Shown piece by piece: positions 28,644 to 37,861 of a stretch of DNA of 64,000 nt. Where the stretch lies: positions 1 through 64,000 of the forward strand of contig CAVVVW010000020.1 of NCBI GenBank assembly GCA_963751775.1. The letters are read 5' to 3'. Below the pieces are notes generated by a model. That model searched no databases. It was given only the letters and a program-made list of their open reading frames with translations, and had not been told where the DNA came from. Both the position numbers and the translations under genes were made by a program. Numbering within the stretch: the stretch's first letter is position 1; every line of letters begins with the position of its first letter. Source of the stretch: CADEEN01 sp963751775. Lineage in GTDB: Bacteria > Pseudomonadota > Gammaproteobacteria > Burkholderiales > Burkholderiaceae_C.

Positions 28644-29485
28644 TCAGTAGTGGCGGGGCGCTTCGCGCTTGATGCCAAGCCCCATGTCCATCGGCGCTTC
28701 TCGCAACAGTTCCATGGAGTGCCTTCGCCGCTGTTCGGGATCGTCACGGGTCTGCGTCGGCAAGTTCGCGGCCGTGCCATTGGCCTTCGATACCCTCTTC
28801 TCGAACGCCGCCGCGGGCTTGAAGAACATGTGCGCGAACTTGGACCAGGCGACCGAGCCGAACAGCACCGTCGTCGCGATGATGTAGAGGCCGAAGAAGG
28901 CGGTCGCCACTGCGCTCGAGCGGGCCTGCAGGTAGGCCCATATCAGGCCCAGCGTGACGCTGGCGATCAGCGAGAGAACGAACAGGTCCGCACGCATCAG
29001 GCGCCAGGGCGAACCGCCCTCGGCGGCGACATCGACGCGGATGAAGAACCAGAACCAGTAGCCGCCGGCGCAGACCATCAGGCCACCCAGCCACCACAGC
29101 TGCGGCAGGATGGCGGGCGGTCGGGTTCGCGGCCGTCGGGTGATCGAAGGCCAACAGTGCCGTGGCGATGACGTAGATCAAGAACCCGTACATGGTCAGC
29201 AGATGGGCGATGCGGCGGCGGACATTGCAGAATTCGCCGGATGCCAGAACATCCACCAGGCCGGTCTTGACCGCGAGCGACACCATCTCGCCGCCACTGA
29301 GTTGCTGCGGCCCCTTGCTCTTCGATTTTCGCCAGCTGGCGAAGAAGTACCTCGCGCTGCCCTTGTGGATCGTGTCGTAGACGGTACCGGCGAAGACCGC
29401 GAGCGCCATCAGAACGATGTAGATCCGCATCGCGTTCGGTCGGCAATACGTCGATCAACGCGGCAAACGGGTTGTTGGCGAACAT
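28644..29485 (-). CDS. aprM: APS reductase membrane anchor (AprM), two frameshifts
   Basis: It begins MFANNPFAALIDVLP, then after a frame change near 29440 continues MRIYIVLMALAVFAGTVYD and SGEFCNVRRRIAHLLTMYG. After another near 29115 it ends in helices such as ATAFFGLYIIATTVLFGSV and a polar tail. Five or so hydrophobic helices fit AprM, the proposed quinone-linked anchor that replaces QmoABC in betaproteobacteria and some phototrophs. AGGAG precedes the start. Confidence 0.88.
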
Positions 29486-29498
29486 GGGGGGCAATCTC

Positions 29499-30098
29499 CT
29501 AGATCATTTCCGTGGCGAGCCGGCGGCGGATTCCACGGCTCGCGAAGCCATCTTCGGGTGCCTGTGAAGACGGTGCATGACGCCATGCGTCGCCGAGCTC
29601 GTGCAATTCGAAGCGCATCGCAGCGAGATCGCCCAGCACCCATGTCGCAGGGGCGGCAAGACCGGCCACCGTGCCGGGATTGACAAGCCAGGTCTGCTTG
29701 CCGTTCACGCTCGCGACGTTGCGCACTTCGGCCTGGTGCGAGTGGCCGCAGCAGACCAGTTCCCAATCGCCGGTACAGGCCATCGCATGGCCGTAGTCGT
29801 GATAGTGCACGAGGAAGACCCGCCGGCCGGCGAGTTCCAGGCGCGCATCGGCGCCGTGGTAGCTCAGGAGCCCGCCGCTCGTGCGCGCCAGCTTGTGCAG
29901 GGCCTGCGGGTCGCCGACATTGTTGCCGTGGATGAGGTGCACCGGCAGCCCCAGCGCGAGGGCGGGTTTGAGCGTTTGCGCGCCGATCAAGTCGCCGCAA
30001 TGAACCACCGCCTCGGCGCCCTGCGCTCTTGCCTCGCGCACCGCCTGGGCGAGCATGTCGGCGCGGTCGTGGCTGTCGGAGACGATGCAGACTTTCAT
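29499..30098 (-). CDS. YfcE-like metallophosphoesterase inside the sat-apr cluster
   Basis: 199 residues of the calcineurin-like phosphoesterase fold. Metal-ligand motifs are visible in order: SDSHDRAD, HCGDLIG, GNNVGD, VHYHDYGH and CGHSHQAEV. It is cytoplasmic. The start follows the sat stop by 4 bases and it precedes aprM by 13, so it is transcribed with them. The substrate is unknown. A phosphodiester or nucleotide linked to APS/AMP turnover is one possibility but has no direct support. Confidence 0.85.
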   Translation of the reverse strand: MKVCIVSDSHDRADMLAQAVREARAQGAEAVVHCGDLIGAQTLKPALALGLPVHLIHGNNVGDPQALHKLARTSGGLLSYHGADARLELAGRRVFLVHYHDYGHAMACTGDWELVCCGHSHQAEVRNVASVNGKQTWLVNPGTVAGLAAPATWVLGDLAAMRFELHELGDAWRHAPSSQAPEDGFASRGIRRRLATEMI

Positions 30099-30102
30099 GC
30101 GT

Positions 30103-31308
30103 TCATCTCGACGATCGGGTCAAGGCGACGGGCGCGGCGTCCAGCTCGGCGTAATAGGCACGCAGGATCTCGAGCACCTCCGGACGGCTGAACTCGGGCG
30201 GCACCGGTTCGCCTTCGGACAGCCACTTGCGCAATTGCGTGCCACTGACTTGCAGCCGTTGCGTGTCGTCGTGCGGACAGGTGCGGCCCGAGGCCATGCC
30301 GCCGCACGCGTAGCACCAGAACGCGACGTCGATCTTCAGCGCCTGCGTCTCCAATGCGCCGTGCGGAATCTGGTCGAAGACGTGATGTGCGTCGAACGGG
30401 CCGTAGTAGCTGCCCACGCCGGCGTGGTCGCGCCCGACGATCAGGTGCGAGCAGCCGTAGTTCTGGCGGAACAGCGCGTGCAGCAGGGCTTCGCGCGGCC
30501 CCGCGTAGCGCATGTCCAGCGGATAGCCGGCCTGGACGATGGTCGACGGCACGAAGTAGTTCTCGGCCAGCACCGCGATCGCGCGCGTGCGCACGTCGGC
30601 CGGGATGTCGCCGGGCTTGAGCGCTCCGAGCAGCGAATGCACGAGCACGCCGTCGCACACCTCGATGGCGATCTTGGCCAGGTATTCGTGCGAGCGGTGC
30701 ATCGGGTTGCGCGTCTGGAATGCCGCGATGCGCGACCAACCCAGCGTCGTGAACAGCGACCGGGTCTGCGCCGGCGTCATGAACAGCGCGCCGTACTTCT
30801 CGGGGAATCCGCCCTGCGACAGCACCCGGATGGGGCCGGCCAGGTTGACCTCGGCCTGGTCGAGCACCATCTTCACGCCAGGGTGCTTGGGGTCGGTGGT
30901 GCGGAACACGCACTGGCACTCGTGCGCCTTGTCGATGCGGTACTTCTCGGTCACGCGCAGCGTGGCCAGCGGTTCGCCATCGTCGGGGTCGATCAGGGCG
31001 ACCTCCTGCCCGACGGCGATCTTCTCGGCCGTGGCGGGTTGCGCCGAAACGGTGATCGGAATCGGCCAGAACAAGCCGCTGCCGGTTCGCATGTCGTCGC
31101 ATACGCCGCGCCAGTCCGCGTGCGACATGAAGCCGTCCAGCGGGGTGAAGCCGCCGATGCCGAGCATGATGATGTCGCCGCGTTCGCGCGAAGTGACTGG
31201 CAGCCGGGGCAGGGCACGCGCCCGTTCGAGCTCCTTTGCGCGCTCGGCACCCGCCAGCAGCAGGGGCCGCAGTTGCGCGCCGCCGTGCGGCCGGACAAGG
31301 CTGCTCAT
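30103..31308 (-). CDS. sat: Dissimilatory ATP sulfurylase
   Basis: 401 residues, homo-oligomeric Sat family. Key motifs are present: FQTRNPMHRSHE (nucleotide binding, HxxH), GRDHAGVGSYYG and a cysteine pair region CYACGGMASGRTCPHDD typical of the bacterial dissimilatory type. With AprBA it converts APS and pyrophosphate to sulfate and ATP, conserving energy by substrate-level phosphorylation. First gene of the sat-apr operon, divergent from a LysR regulator. Confidence 0.96.
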   Translation of the reverse strand: MSSLVRPHGGAQLRPLLLAGAERAKELERARALPRLPVTSRERGDIIMLGIGGFTPLDGFMSHADWRGVCDDMRTGSGLFWPIPITVSAQPATAEKIAVGQEVALIDPDDGEPLATLRVTEKYRIDKAHECQCVFRTTDPKHPGVKMVLDQAEVNLAGPIRVLSQGGFPEKYGALFMTPAQTRSLFTTLGWSRIAAFQTRNPMHRSHEYLAKIAIEVCDGVLVHSLLGALKPGDIPADVRTRAIAVLAENYFVPSTIVQAGYPLDMRYAGPREALLHALFRQNYGCSHLIVGRDHAGVGSYYGPFDAHHVFDQIPHGALETQALKIDVAFWCYACGGMASGRTCPHDDTQRLQVSGTQLRKWLSEGEPVPPEFSRPEVLEILRAYYAELDAAPVALTRSSR

Positions 31309-31537
31309 CGTCTATCGCAGCGCCGGTCGATCGGCCGCGGCAGCTCACAGTACGTGCATCGCGCACGCGCATGCAATCGATGGGCAAACCGAGGCGGGAG
31401 TGCTGTCGCAGCGAGGGTGGGCATGAACTCGTTTGTGCACGGGCAGGAGCATCGGTGCGCGACGCAATGGCCACCACCGCAACAGGGCAATGCTAGGCAG
31501 CCTGTCTAAAAAGAAAAAGCGGACAATAGCGGTCACG

Positions 31538-32483
31538 ATGACCAGTAAAGCAGATCAACGAATGGCCCAGCACCTGCCACCGCGGCTGCGCCTGAGCCTG
31601 CGCCAGCTCGAAGTCTTCGTGGCCACTGCCCGCGCCGGGTCGACGCGGGCCGCGGCGGACCACGTTGCGCGCTCGCAGTCGGCGGCGAGCGCCGGGCTGG
31701 CCGACCTCGAAGCCTCGCTCGGCGTGTTGCTGTTCGACCGCGTCGGCCGCCGCCTGATGCTCAACGAGAACGGGCGCGCCTTGCTGCCCAAGGCCGCCGC
31801 GTTGCTCGACCGCGCCGCCGAGGTCGACGACCTGTTCTCCGGCGAACACGACGCCCGCCTGCGCATCGCGGCCAGCCTGACGATCGGCGAATACCTGCTG
31901 CCGGAGCTGCTGGCACGCTGGAAGACCGCCCACCCGAGCAGCCCGGTCGACTTGATGATCGGCAATACGAGCGAGGTGATCGCCGCGGTGGCGGCCTTCG
32001 ATGTGGACGTCGGTTTCATCGAAGGGCCGCAAACGCACGCCCAGCTGATCGTGCGGCCGTGGCTGACCGACGAACTGGTGATCGTCGTCGCGCCCACGCA
32101 TGCCTTGGCGGGGCGGACCGCCAGCGTACGCAACCTGCGCGAGGCGACCTGGGCCCTGCGCGAACCGGGCTCCGGTACGCGCGAGGCGGTCGAGCGCTGG
32201 TTGCTCGACCGTGTCGGGTCGTTGAACGTGCAGTTCGAACTCGGCAGCCCGGAGGCGATCAAGCGCCTGGTGGCCGCCGGCGCCGCGGTCGGCTGCCTGT
32301 CGCGCGAGGTCGTGGCGCGCGAGCTGGCGCAGGGCTCGTTGGTCGAGCTGACGCACCCGATTGCCCCGTGCCACGCGTCGGCTGGCCATGGTGCTGCACC
32401 GTGACAAGCACCTCGGTCGCGGGGCGGAGGACTTCGTGCGCCACTGCGCTGCCGCACGACCGCCGGCCCAAGCTCGCACATGA
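31538..32483 (+). CDS. LysR-family transcriptional regulator (one frameshift)
   Basis: The N-terminal winged helix (RQLEVFVATARAGSTRAAADH, then SQSAASAGLADLEASLGVLLFDR) is followed by a LysR effector domain in two lobes (IGEYLLPELLARW, GNTSEVIAAV, VGCLSREVVAREL). Near 32370 one extra base diverts the end. The restored end reads RRLAMVLHRDKHLGRGAEDF. It is divergent to sat across 229 bases, so it is a candidate regulator of sat-apr. The second ATG at 31562 is an alternative start. Confidence 0.88.
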
Positions 32484-32762
32484 GGCTGCGCGCGGCACCG
32501 GCGGGCGGGTGGCGAACGAGGCCCGGTCGCGGTCGCGCCTGTACCCGACCGCGCTACCATGCGCATATTGCGGCCGTTGGCACCTCGCCGCCGCCGTATG
32601 GCGCACGACGCGCGCGCCGGCCAATGTGGGCGGTGCCGGAATGCCGAGCGCGCCATCGCGATGCGGTTGGCGGCGTGGGGGACGATGGCAAGACATGCGC
32701 GGATCCGTTCAATCGCCGTGACCAACGATCAGCACCGCCACCACGTCAGCAGGCCCTGATTC

Positions 32763-33975
32763 ATGCATAGCGACCCACCCGATACGACGCGCGAATCGCC
32801 GCGGGCCGACGGCTGGCGTGCGCACGAGGCGGACATGCTGGCCCAGATCATGGCCGGCCTGGCCGCCGGCAGCGAACTTGGCACCTTGCTCGCGCGTTGC
32901 CTCGATCCGATCGTGCGCCTGGCGGGTGCGCAGGCCGGGGCCGTGCGCATATTGTCCGATGCCGGCGACTTGTTGCAGTTGCTCGGCAGTGTCGGCCTGT
33001 CCGCGGGCGTGTGCGCCAGCGAGCGGGCCGTGGACCGTCATTGCGGCCACTGCGGTGCGGCTGCCGACGGCAACCGCATGGTCTGGGCCTCGGATCTGCA
33101 AGCCTGCTCGCAGCGCGCGGGTGGCGAGTTCTTTGGCCAGGGCTGCCAGCGACTGCTGGCCGTGCCGGTGCAGCATCGCGGGCAGGTCCTGGGTGTGTAC
33201 AACCTGTTCTTTGCCGAGGCCAGCGAACCCTCGGCCGAAGCGCTCGTCGCGCTCAAATCGATCGGGGAGTTGTTCGGCCTGGTGCTGCACAGCGCCCGCC
33301 TGGAGCAGGATCACCTGCGCGCAACGCTGAATCACGAACGCCAGATGATGGCCGCCGAGGTGCACGATTCGGTCGCGCAATCACTCGCCTTCGTGAAGAT
33401 GCGCCTGCCGTTGCTCGAGGATGCCATCAGCTCGCAGGACGTGACCCGCGCCCGGCAATACTGCGAGGACGTGCGCGCGGCCGTGACGCAGGCGCACTCG
33501 AGCCTGCGCAGCGTGCTGGTGCACCTGCGCTCGCCGATGGATCCCGAGGGCCTGGCGCACGCGCTCGATGTGACCGTGCAGACCTTCCGGCGCAATTGCG
33601 GCGCCGAACTGGACTTCGTGAACGAGATGCCGGGCCTGAAATTCACCCCCGAACAGGAGACGCAGGTCTTCCACATCGTGCGGGAGGCCTTGACCAATGT
33701 GGCGCGCCATTCGCGCGCCCGGCACGCCAGGCTGCATCTCGCGCCGCTGCGCGAAGGCCAACTGCAGGTCGTGGTCGAGGATGACGGCGGCGGCTTGCCG
33801 GCCGACGGCGGCCGACGGCGGCGCCCATTACGGCCTCGAGATCATGCTCGAGCGCGCACGCCGCCTCGGCGGCACGCTGCAGGTCGGCCCGCGCGACGGC
33901 GGTGGCACGCGCGTGCAACTGAGATTTTCCTTGCGCGGCGCCGAGGCGGCGCACGTGACCGAGGCGGGCGCCTGA
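32763..33975 (+). CDS. NarX/NreB-type sensor histidine kinase with GAF domain (one frameshift)
   Basis: About 404 residues, soluble. Residues 25-185 look like a GAF domain with several cysteines (AGVCASERAVDRHCGHCGAA, LQACSQ, QGCQRLL). They are followed by a HisKA_3 H-box EVHDSVAQSLAFVKMRL, an N-box REALTNVARHSRARH and a G-box EDDGGGLP. The frame shifts by one near 33815 and continues GAHYGLEIMLERARRLGG to the stop at 33975. The cysteine-rich GAF could sense redox or a sulfur species. The stop overlaps the response-regulator start. Confidence 0.85.
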
Positions 33976-34631
33976 TGGCCGCGGTGCGCATCGTTCTGAT
34001 GGACGACCACGCGCTGTGCCGCAGCGGGCTGTCGGACCTGTTGCATCAGCGCGGCGGCATGGACGTGGTGGCGGCGCTCGGCGACCCCGACCGCCTCGCC
34101 GAGGTGCTGCGCGAGCAGCGGCCGGATCTGCTGGTGCTCGACCTGCGGATGCCGGCCATCGACGGCCTGGCGCTGTTGCGTCGCTTGCGCGTCGAGGGCA
34201 TCGATACGCCGGCGGTGATCCTGACGATGAGCGATTCGGAAGCCGACTTGTCGGCTGCCCTGCGTGCCGGCGTACGCGGCTACCTGCTGAAGGACATGGA
34301 GCCCGAAGACGTCGTCACCGCGATCGGCCACGCCGCACTGGGCCAGCTCGCCGTGGCGCCGGCCATGACGCTCAAGCTGGCGCAACTGCTGCAGCCCGGT
34401 GCCAAGGGTGCGGACCGACACGGACTGCTCGCCTCGCTGACCGATCGCGAGCGCGAGATCCTCGACCACCTCGCGCGCGGCGAGAGCAACAAGGCGATCG
34501 CACGCGCACTCGAGATCAGTCACGATACCGTCAAGCTGCATGTACGGCACATCCTGTCCAAGCTCAACCTGAGTTCGCGCGTGGAGGCGGCGGTCTTTGC
34601 AGTGGAGGCGCGGGCCTCGGGCTCGCGCTGA
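33975..34631 (+). CDS. NarL-family response regulator
   Basis: 218 residues. The receiver domain has the acidic pocket MDDH, the phospho-acceptor in LVLDLRMP and KDMEPED. The C-terminal LuxR-type HTH runs SLTDREREILDHLARGESN, then ALEISHDTVKLHVRHILSKL. TGATG overlap with the kinase gene. NarL-type proteins bind inverted TACYYMT heptamers, and two similar inverted repeats lie in the dsrA upstream region about 16 kb away. Regulation of dsr genes is an inference. Confidence 0.92.
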   Translation: MAAVRIVLMDDHALCRSGLSDLLHQRGGMDVVAALGDPDRLAEVLREQRPDLLVLDLRMPAIDGLALLRRLRVEGIDTPAVILTMSDSEADLSAALRAGVRGYLLKDMEPEDVVTAIGHAALGQLAVAPAMTLKLAQLLQPGAKGADRHGLLASLTDREREILDHLARGESNKAIARALEISHDTVKLHVRHILSKLNLSSRVEAAVFAVEARASGSR

Positions 34632-34661
34632 GCGGCGCAGGGTCGATCTTCGAACTTGCCC

Positions 34662-35192
34662 TCAGGGGCAGCCGCCCCAGTCGCCGGGCACCTTGCCCAC
34701 CAGCAGCAGGAAGCTCTGGAAAGGCCCCATGTTGCCCATCGCCTCCAGCTTCGGGCCCTCGAAGTTCAGGCGGCCGAACATCATCGCGCGCATCGGGCCG
34801 TATTCGCCCGCGCCCATCTCGCGCCAGCGCGGCGTTTCGGCCCACATCAGGTAGTCGGCGCTGCCGTTGAGGGGCGTCGTCTTGGCGCTGCCGCCGTAGG
34901 TGCACATCGCCTTGTTGTCCTTCAGCGCCACCTGCATCTCGATGCGCGGGCTGGCCGGGCAGTCGGCACGATAGATCTGCATCGCCTTGTAGCCGCGCCC
35001 GCCGTCGTTCTTCACCCAGCCGGATTCGACCAGCTTGGCGGTCAGCGTGGCGTCGGCATTCCAGGCCTCGCACATGGCCCGGGCCCAGGGCTCGGACATG
35101 GCCACGGCGGCGGGCTGGGCGAACGCCGGCACCGCGGCGACGACGCCGGCGCAGACCGCGCCACGCAGTAGCGAACTTGGAATGTGCTTCAC
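34662..35192 (-). CDS. Secreted SCP2-like protein at the end of the dsr operon
   Basis: 176 residues with a signal peptide (MKHIPSSLLRGAVCAGVVAAVPAFA). The remainder (WNADATLTAKLVESGW, then FEGPKLEAMGNMGPFQSFLLLVGK) resembles the SCP2 sterol-carrier fold, which binds hydrophobic ligands. It is probably periplasmic. It is 3 bases downstream of the cobA stop and so probably co-expressed with dsr genes. A role in handling hydrophobic sulfur or lipid ligands is speculative. Confidence 0.6.
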   Translation of the reverse strand: MKHIPSSLLRGAVCAGVVAAVPAFAQPAAVAMSEPWARAMCEAWNADATLTAKLVESGWVKNDGGRGYKAMQIYRADCPASPRIEMQVALKDNKAMCTYGGSAKTTPLNGSADYLMWAETPRWREMGAGEYGPMRAMMFGRLNFEGPKLEAMGNMGPFQSFLLLVGKVPGDWGGCP

Positions 35193-35195
35193 GGT

Positions 35196-36033
35196 TCAGG
35201 CCTCCAGGGGTTGGGTGATCGTTGCCAGCGTGGCGCGCATGTCCTGCTCGCCGAACCAGGCCAGTTCGTCACGCAGTCGCACGACTTCGCCGACGATGGT
35301 CAGGCAGGGCGAGCGCAGGCCTTCGCGTTCGACCTCGTGGGCCAGCGTGCCGAGCGTCGCGCAGACGACGCGCTGCGCCGCGAGCGTGCCCTGGGCCACG
35401 ACGGCGGCGGGCCAGTCGGCCGGCAGGCCGTGCTCGACGAGCTTGGCGCAAATCGTCGCCAGCCCGGTCAGGCTCATGTAGATCACCACCGTCTGGCGCG
35501 CGCGCGCGAGCGCCGTCCAGTCGAGGTCGAAGCTGCCGTCCCTGAGGTGGCCGGTGACGAACAGGCAGCTCTGGGCATGGTCGCGGTGCGTCAGCGGGAT
35601 GCCGGCATAGGCGGCCACGCCGCAGGCGGCCGTGATGCCGGGCACCACTTCGAAGGGCACGCCCGCGGCCGCCAGCGCCTGCAGTTCCTCACCGCCGCGG
35701 CCGAAGACGAACGGGTCACCGCCCTTGAGGCGTACCACCTGCCGGCCGGCCTGCGCCAGGCGCACCAGCAGGTCGTTGATATCGGGCTGCCCCATGCTGT
35801 GGTTGCTGCGCTCCTTGCCGGCGTAGATGCGTTCGGCGTCGCTGCCGATCAGGTCGAGCACGCCGGGGCCGACCAGGTGGTCGTAGACCACCACGTCGGC
35901 CTGGGCCAGCAGGCGCGCCGCGCGCAGCGTCAGCAGCTCGGGGTCGCCGGGGCCGGCGCCGACCAGGATACACGCGGCCCATGGTCGCGCGGCATTGCGC
36001 CAGCAGCGCGTTCATGTCAACGAATGAATTCAT
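35196..36033 (-). CDS. cobA: Uroporphyrinogen-III C-methyltransferase (one frameshift)
   Basis: It makes precorrin-2, the precursor of sirohaem needed by DsrAB. The first 20 residues (MNSFVDMNALLAQC) are in one frame. After removing one C near 35968 the SAM-site motif VYLVGAGPGDPELLTLRA is restored and leads into VVYDHLVGPGVLDL, RLKGGDPFVFGRGGEE and PGITAACGVAAYAG. The restored length of about 279 residues fits CobA/NirE. AGAGGAG precedes the ATG at 36033. The position in the dsr operon indicates dedicated sirohaem supply. Confidence 0.9.
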
Positions 36034-36055
36034 GGTGCTCCTCTGGCTGTGCAGG

Positions 36056-36400
36056 CTAGGCCGAGCAACCGCTGCAGCCGCCGCTGCCGCAGGCCTTGGC
36101 CGGCTTTTCGGCGGCCTCGGATTCGGGGGTGAAGATGAAGTGGAACTGGCCGGGTTCGAGCTCGACGAAATCGAGCACGATGTCGTCCAGCAACGGCTGG
36201 CTGGGCGGCGCGATGAGCACGTTGACGCCGTGCACCTGCAGCGGCAGATCGCCCTCGCGCGGCTCGTCGAAGCCCATGCCGTATTCGATCGAGCCATCGG
36301 GCGCCTGGCGCGCGGCGACGCGCAAGGCCATGTCGGCGGCGTCGCTGCGGGATGCGGCGGCGAGGATTTCCTGCGATGCGATCGAAGTTACCGAGAACAC
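36056..36400 (-). CDS. dsrR: DsrR, A-type-carrier-like protein
   Basis: 114 residues of the IscA/HesB fold. The conserved cysteines of true A-type carriers are not in their usual core positions. Only a terminal Cys-rich tail (CGSGGCSGCSA) is present, consistent with the divergent DsrR, which in Allochromatium affects dsr expression or maturation. The GTG start at 36400 is supported by AGGA 8 bases upstream. It lies between dsrN and cobA. Confidence 0.85.
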   Translation of the reverse strand: MFSVTSIASQEILAAASRSDAADMALRVAARQAPDGSIEYGMGFDEPREGDLPLQVHGVNVLIAPPSQPLLDDIVLDFVELEPGQFHFIFTPESEAAEKPAKACGSGGCSGCSA

Positions 36401-36443
36401 GTTGGAGGTCCTTTCATCGGGAAACGAGGTTCGCCCTTGGTAC

Positions 36444-37856
36444 TCAGGCGGCGACGGCCAGCGGGTCCGCGGCGGGGGCCCGCAGCGTGCGCTGGCGGCG
36501 AACGAAGTCGACGAAGCGCGGCGCCCAGCCCGAGCCCGCTGCGCTGCGCAGGTGGGCATACGACGCCAGCAGGTTGTGCACCCGCACGCCGTCCTGCTGG
36601 CCATCGACGCCATGCCCGCGTCGCACGCGGTAGGCGAAGGACACGCCGGGGGCCAGGTTCTCGAGGCTCGAATGGTGGAACTCGTGGCCGCGCAAGGGGC
36701 TCGCGCCAGCGGCGGCCCAGGGCATTGCCGCGGTCTCCTGCAGCTCGACATAGCCGCGGCCGACGGGCCGCTCGTGCATCACCGCATCGCCGGGGATGGC
36801 GCCGACCATGCGCGCGCTGCGGCCGCGCCAGTGGATGCTGCGCGCCAGGTACATCAGCCCGCCGCACTCGGCGTAGGTCGGCAGGCCGCCTTCGATGGCC
36901 TCGCGCAGCGCATGGCGCAAACCGGCGTTGGCTTCGAGTGCCTCCATGCAGGTCTCGGGAAATCCGCCGCCGATGAACAGGCCGTCGATGGCGGGCAACT
37001 GCGTGTCGTGCAGGGTGTCGATCGGCACCAGCGCGGCGCCAGCGGCCTGCAACGCCGCCAGGTCGTCGGGGTAGTAGAAGCCGAACGCGCGGTCGCGCGC
37101 GATGCCGATGCGCAGGTCGGGTTGCCGCGGCGCAGGCGTGGCCGGGGCGTCGGCCGCCACGCCGGGCCCGGCCGATGCCGCGAGCGCACGCACCCGGTCC
37201 AGATCGACCTGCTCGCCGATCAGGCGGCCGATGGCCTGCACGCGACGCTGTGCGTCGTCGAGTTCGGCGCAAGGCATCAGGCCCAGGTGCCGCTCCATCA
37301 CGGCCAGCCGTTCGTCCTCGGCCACGGCGCCGAGCACAGGCACGTCGGTGTAATGCTCGATCACCGCACGCAGCTTGGCTTCGTGGCGGGCACCGCCCAG
37401 GCGGTTCAGGATCACGCCGCCGATGCGGATGTCGCGCTCGAAGGCCTGGTAGCCGAGGATCAGCGGGGCGATGCCGCGGGTCATGCCGCGGGCGTCGATC
37501 ACCAGCAGCACCGGCAGGCGCAGGCGGCGCGCCAGCGCGGCGTTGCTGTTGCTGCCGTCGAGCGCGAGGCCGTCGTAGAGGCCCTTGTTGCCTTCGACCA
37601 GCGCCAGCTCGGCGCCGCGCAGGCCGTCGGCGAAGCAGCGCACGAGCGCGGCGTCGTCCATCAGATGGGCGTCGAGATTGAAGCAGGGCCGGCCGCTGGC
37701 GCGCGCCAGCCACATCGGGTCGATGTAGTCGGGGCCCTTCTTGAAGGTCTGCACCACGCGGCCCTGATCGGCAAGCGCCCGCGCGAGCCCGATCGAGAGC
37801 GTCGTCTTGCCGGACGACTTGTGCGCCGCGGAAATCAGCAGGCGAGGGCAGTGCAT
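36444..37856 (-). CDS. dsrN: DsrN, CbiA-like sirohaem amidase
   Basis: 470 residues. A P-loop AHKSSGKTTLSIGLARAL near residue 10 and a glutamine amidotransferase domain with YAECGGLMYLAR (catalytic Cys) near 330 match cobyrinate a,c-diamide synthase. In dsr operons DsrN converts sirohaem to the amidated form used by DsrAB. Intact frame. It is separated by 5 bases from dsrP upstream. Confidence 0.93.
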   Translation of the reverse strand: MHCPRLLISAAHKSSGKTTLSIGLARALADQGRVVQTFKKGPDYIDPMWLARASGRPCFNLDAHLMDDAALVRCFADGLRGAELALVEGNKGLYDGLALDGSNSNAALARRLRLPVLLVIDARGMTRGIAPLILGYQAFERDIRIGGVILNRLGGARHEAKLRAVIEHYTDVPVLGAVAEDERLAVMERHLGLMPCAELDDAQRRVQAIGRLIGEQVDLDRVRALAASAGPGVAADAPATPAPRQPDLRIGIARDRAFGFYYPDDLAALQAAGAALVPIDTLHDTQLPAIDGLFIGGGFPETCMEALEANAGLRHALREAIEGGLPTYAECGGLMYLARSIHWRGRSARMVGAIPGDAVMHERPVGRGYVELQETAAMPWAAAGASPLRGHEFHHSSLENLAPGVSFAYRVRRGHGVDGQQDGVRVHNLLASYAHLRSAAGSGWAPRFVDFVRRQRTLRAPAADPLAVAA

Positions 37857-37861
37857 CGTCG

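Noticed and set aside
31309..31537. A defined LysR operator between sat and the LysR gene
   Set aside because: Several T-N11-A strings can be drawn in this stretch, none clearly symmetric or repeated, so no site is called.
32484..32762. A gene between lysR and the sensor kinase
   Set aside because: Short frames here are Arg/Ala-rich and lack a ribosome site. I see only non-coding DNA, probably holding the kinase promoter.
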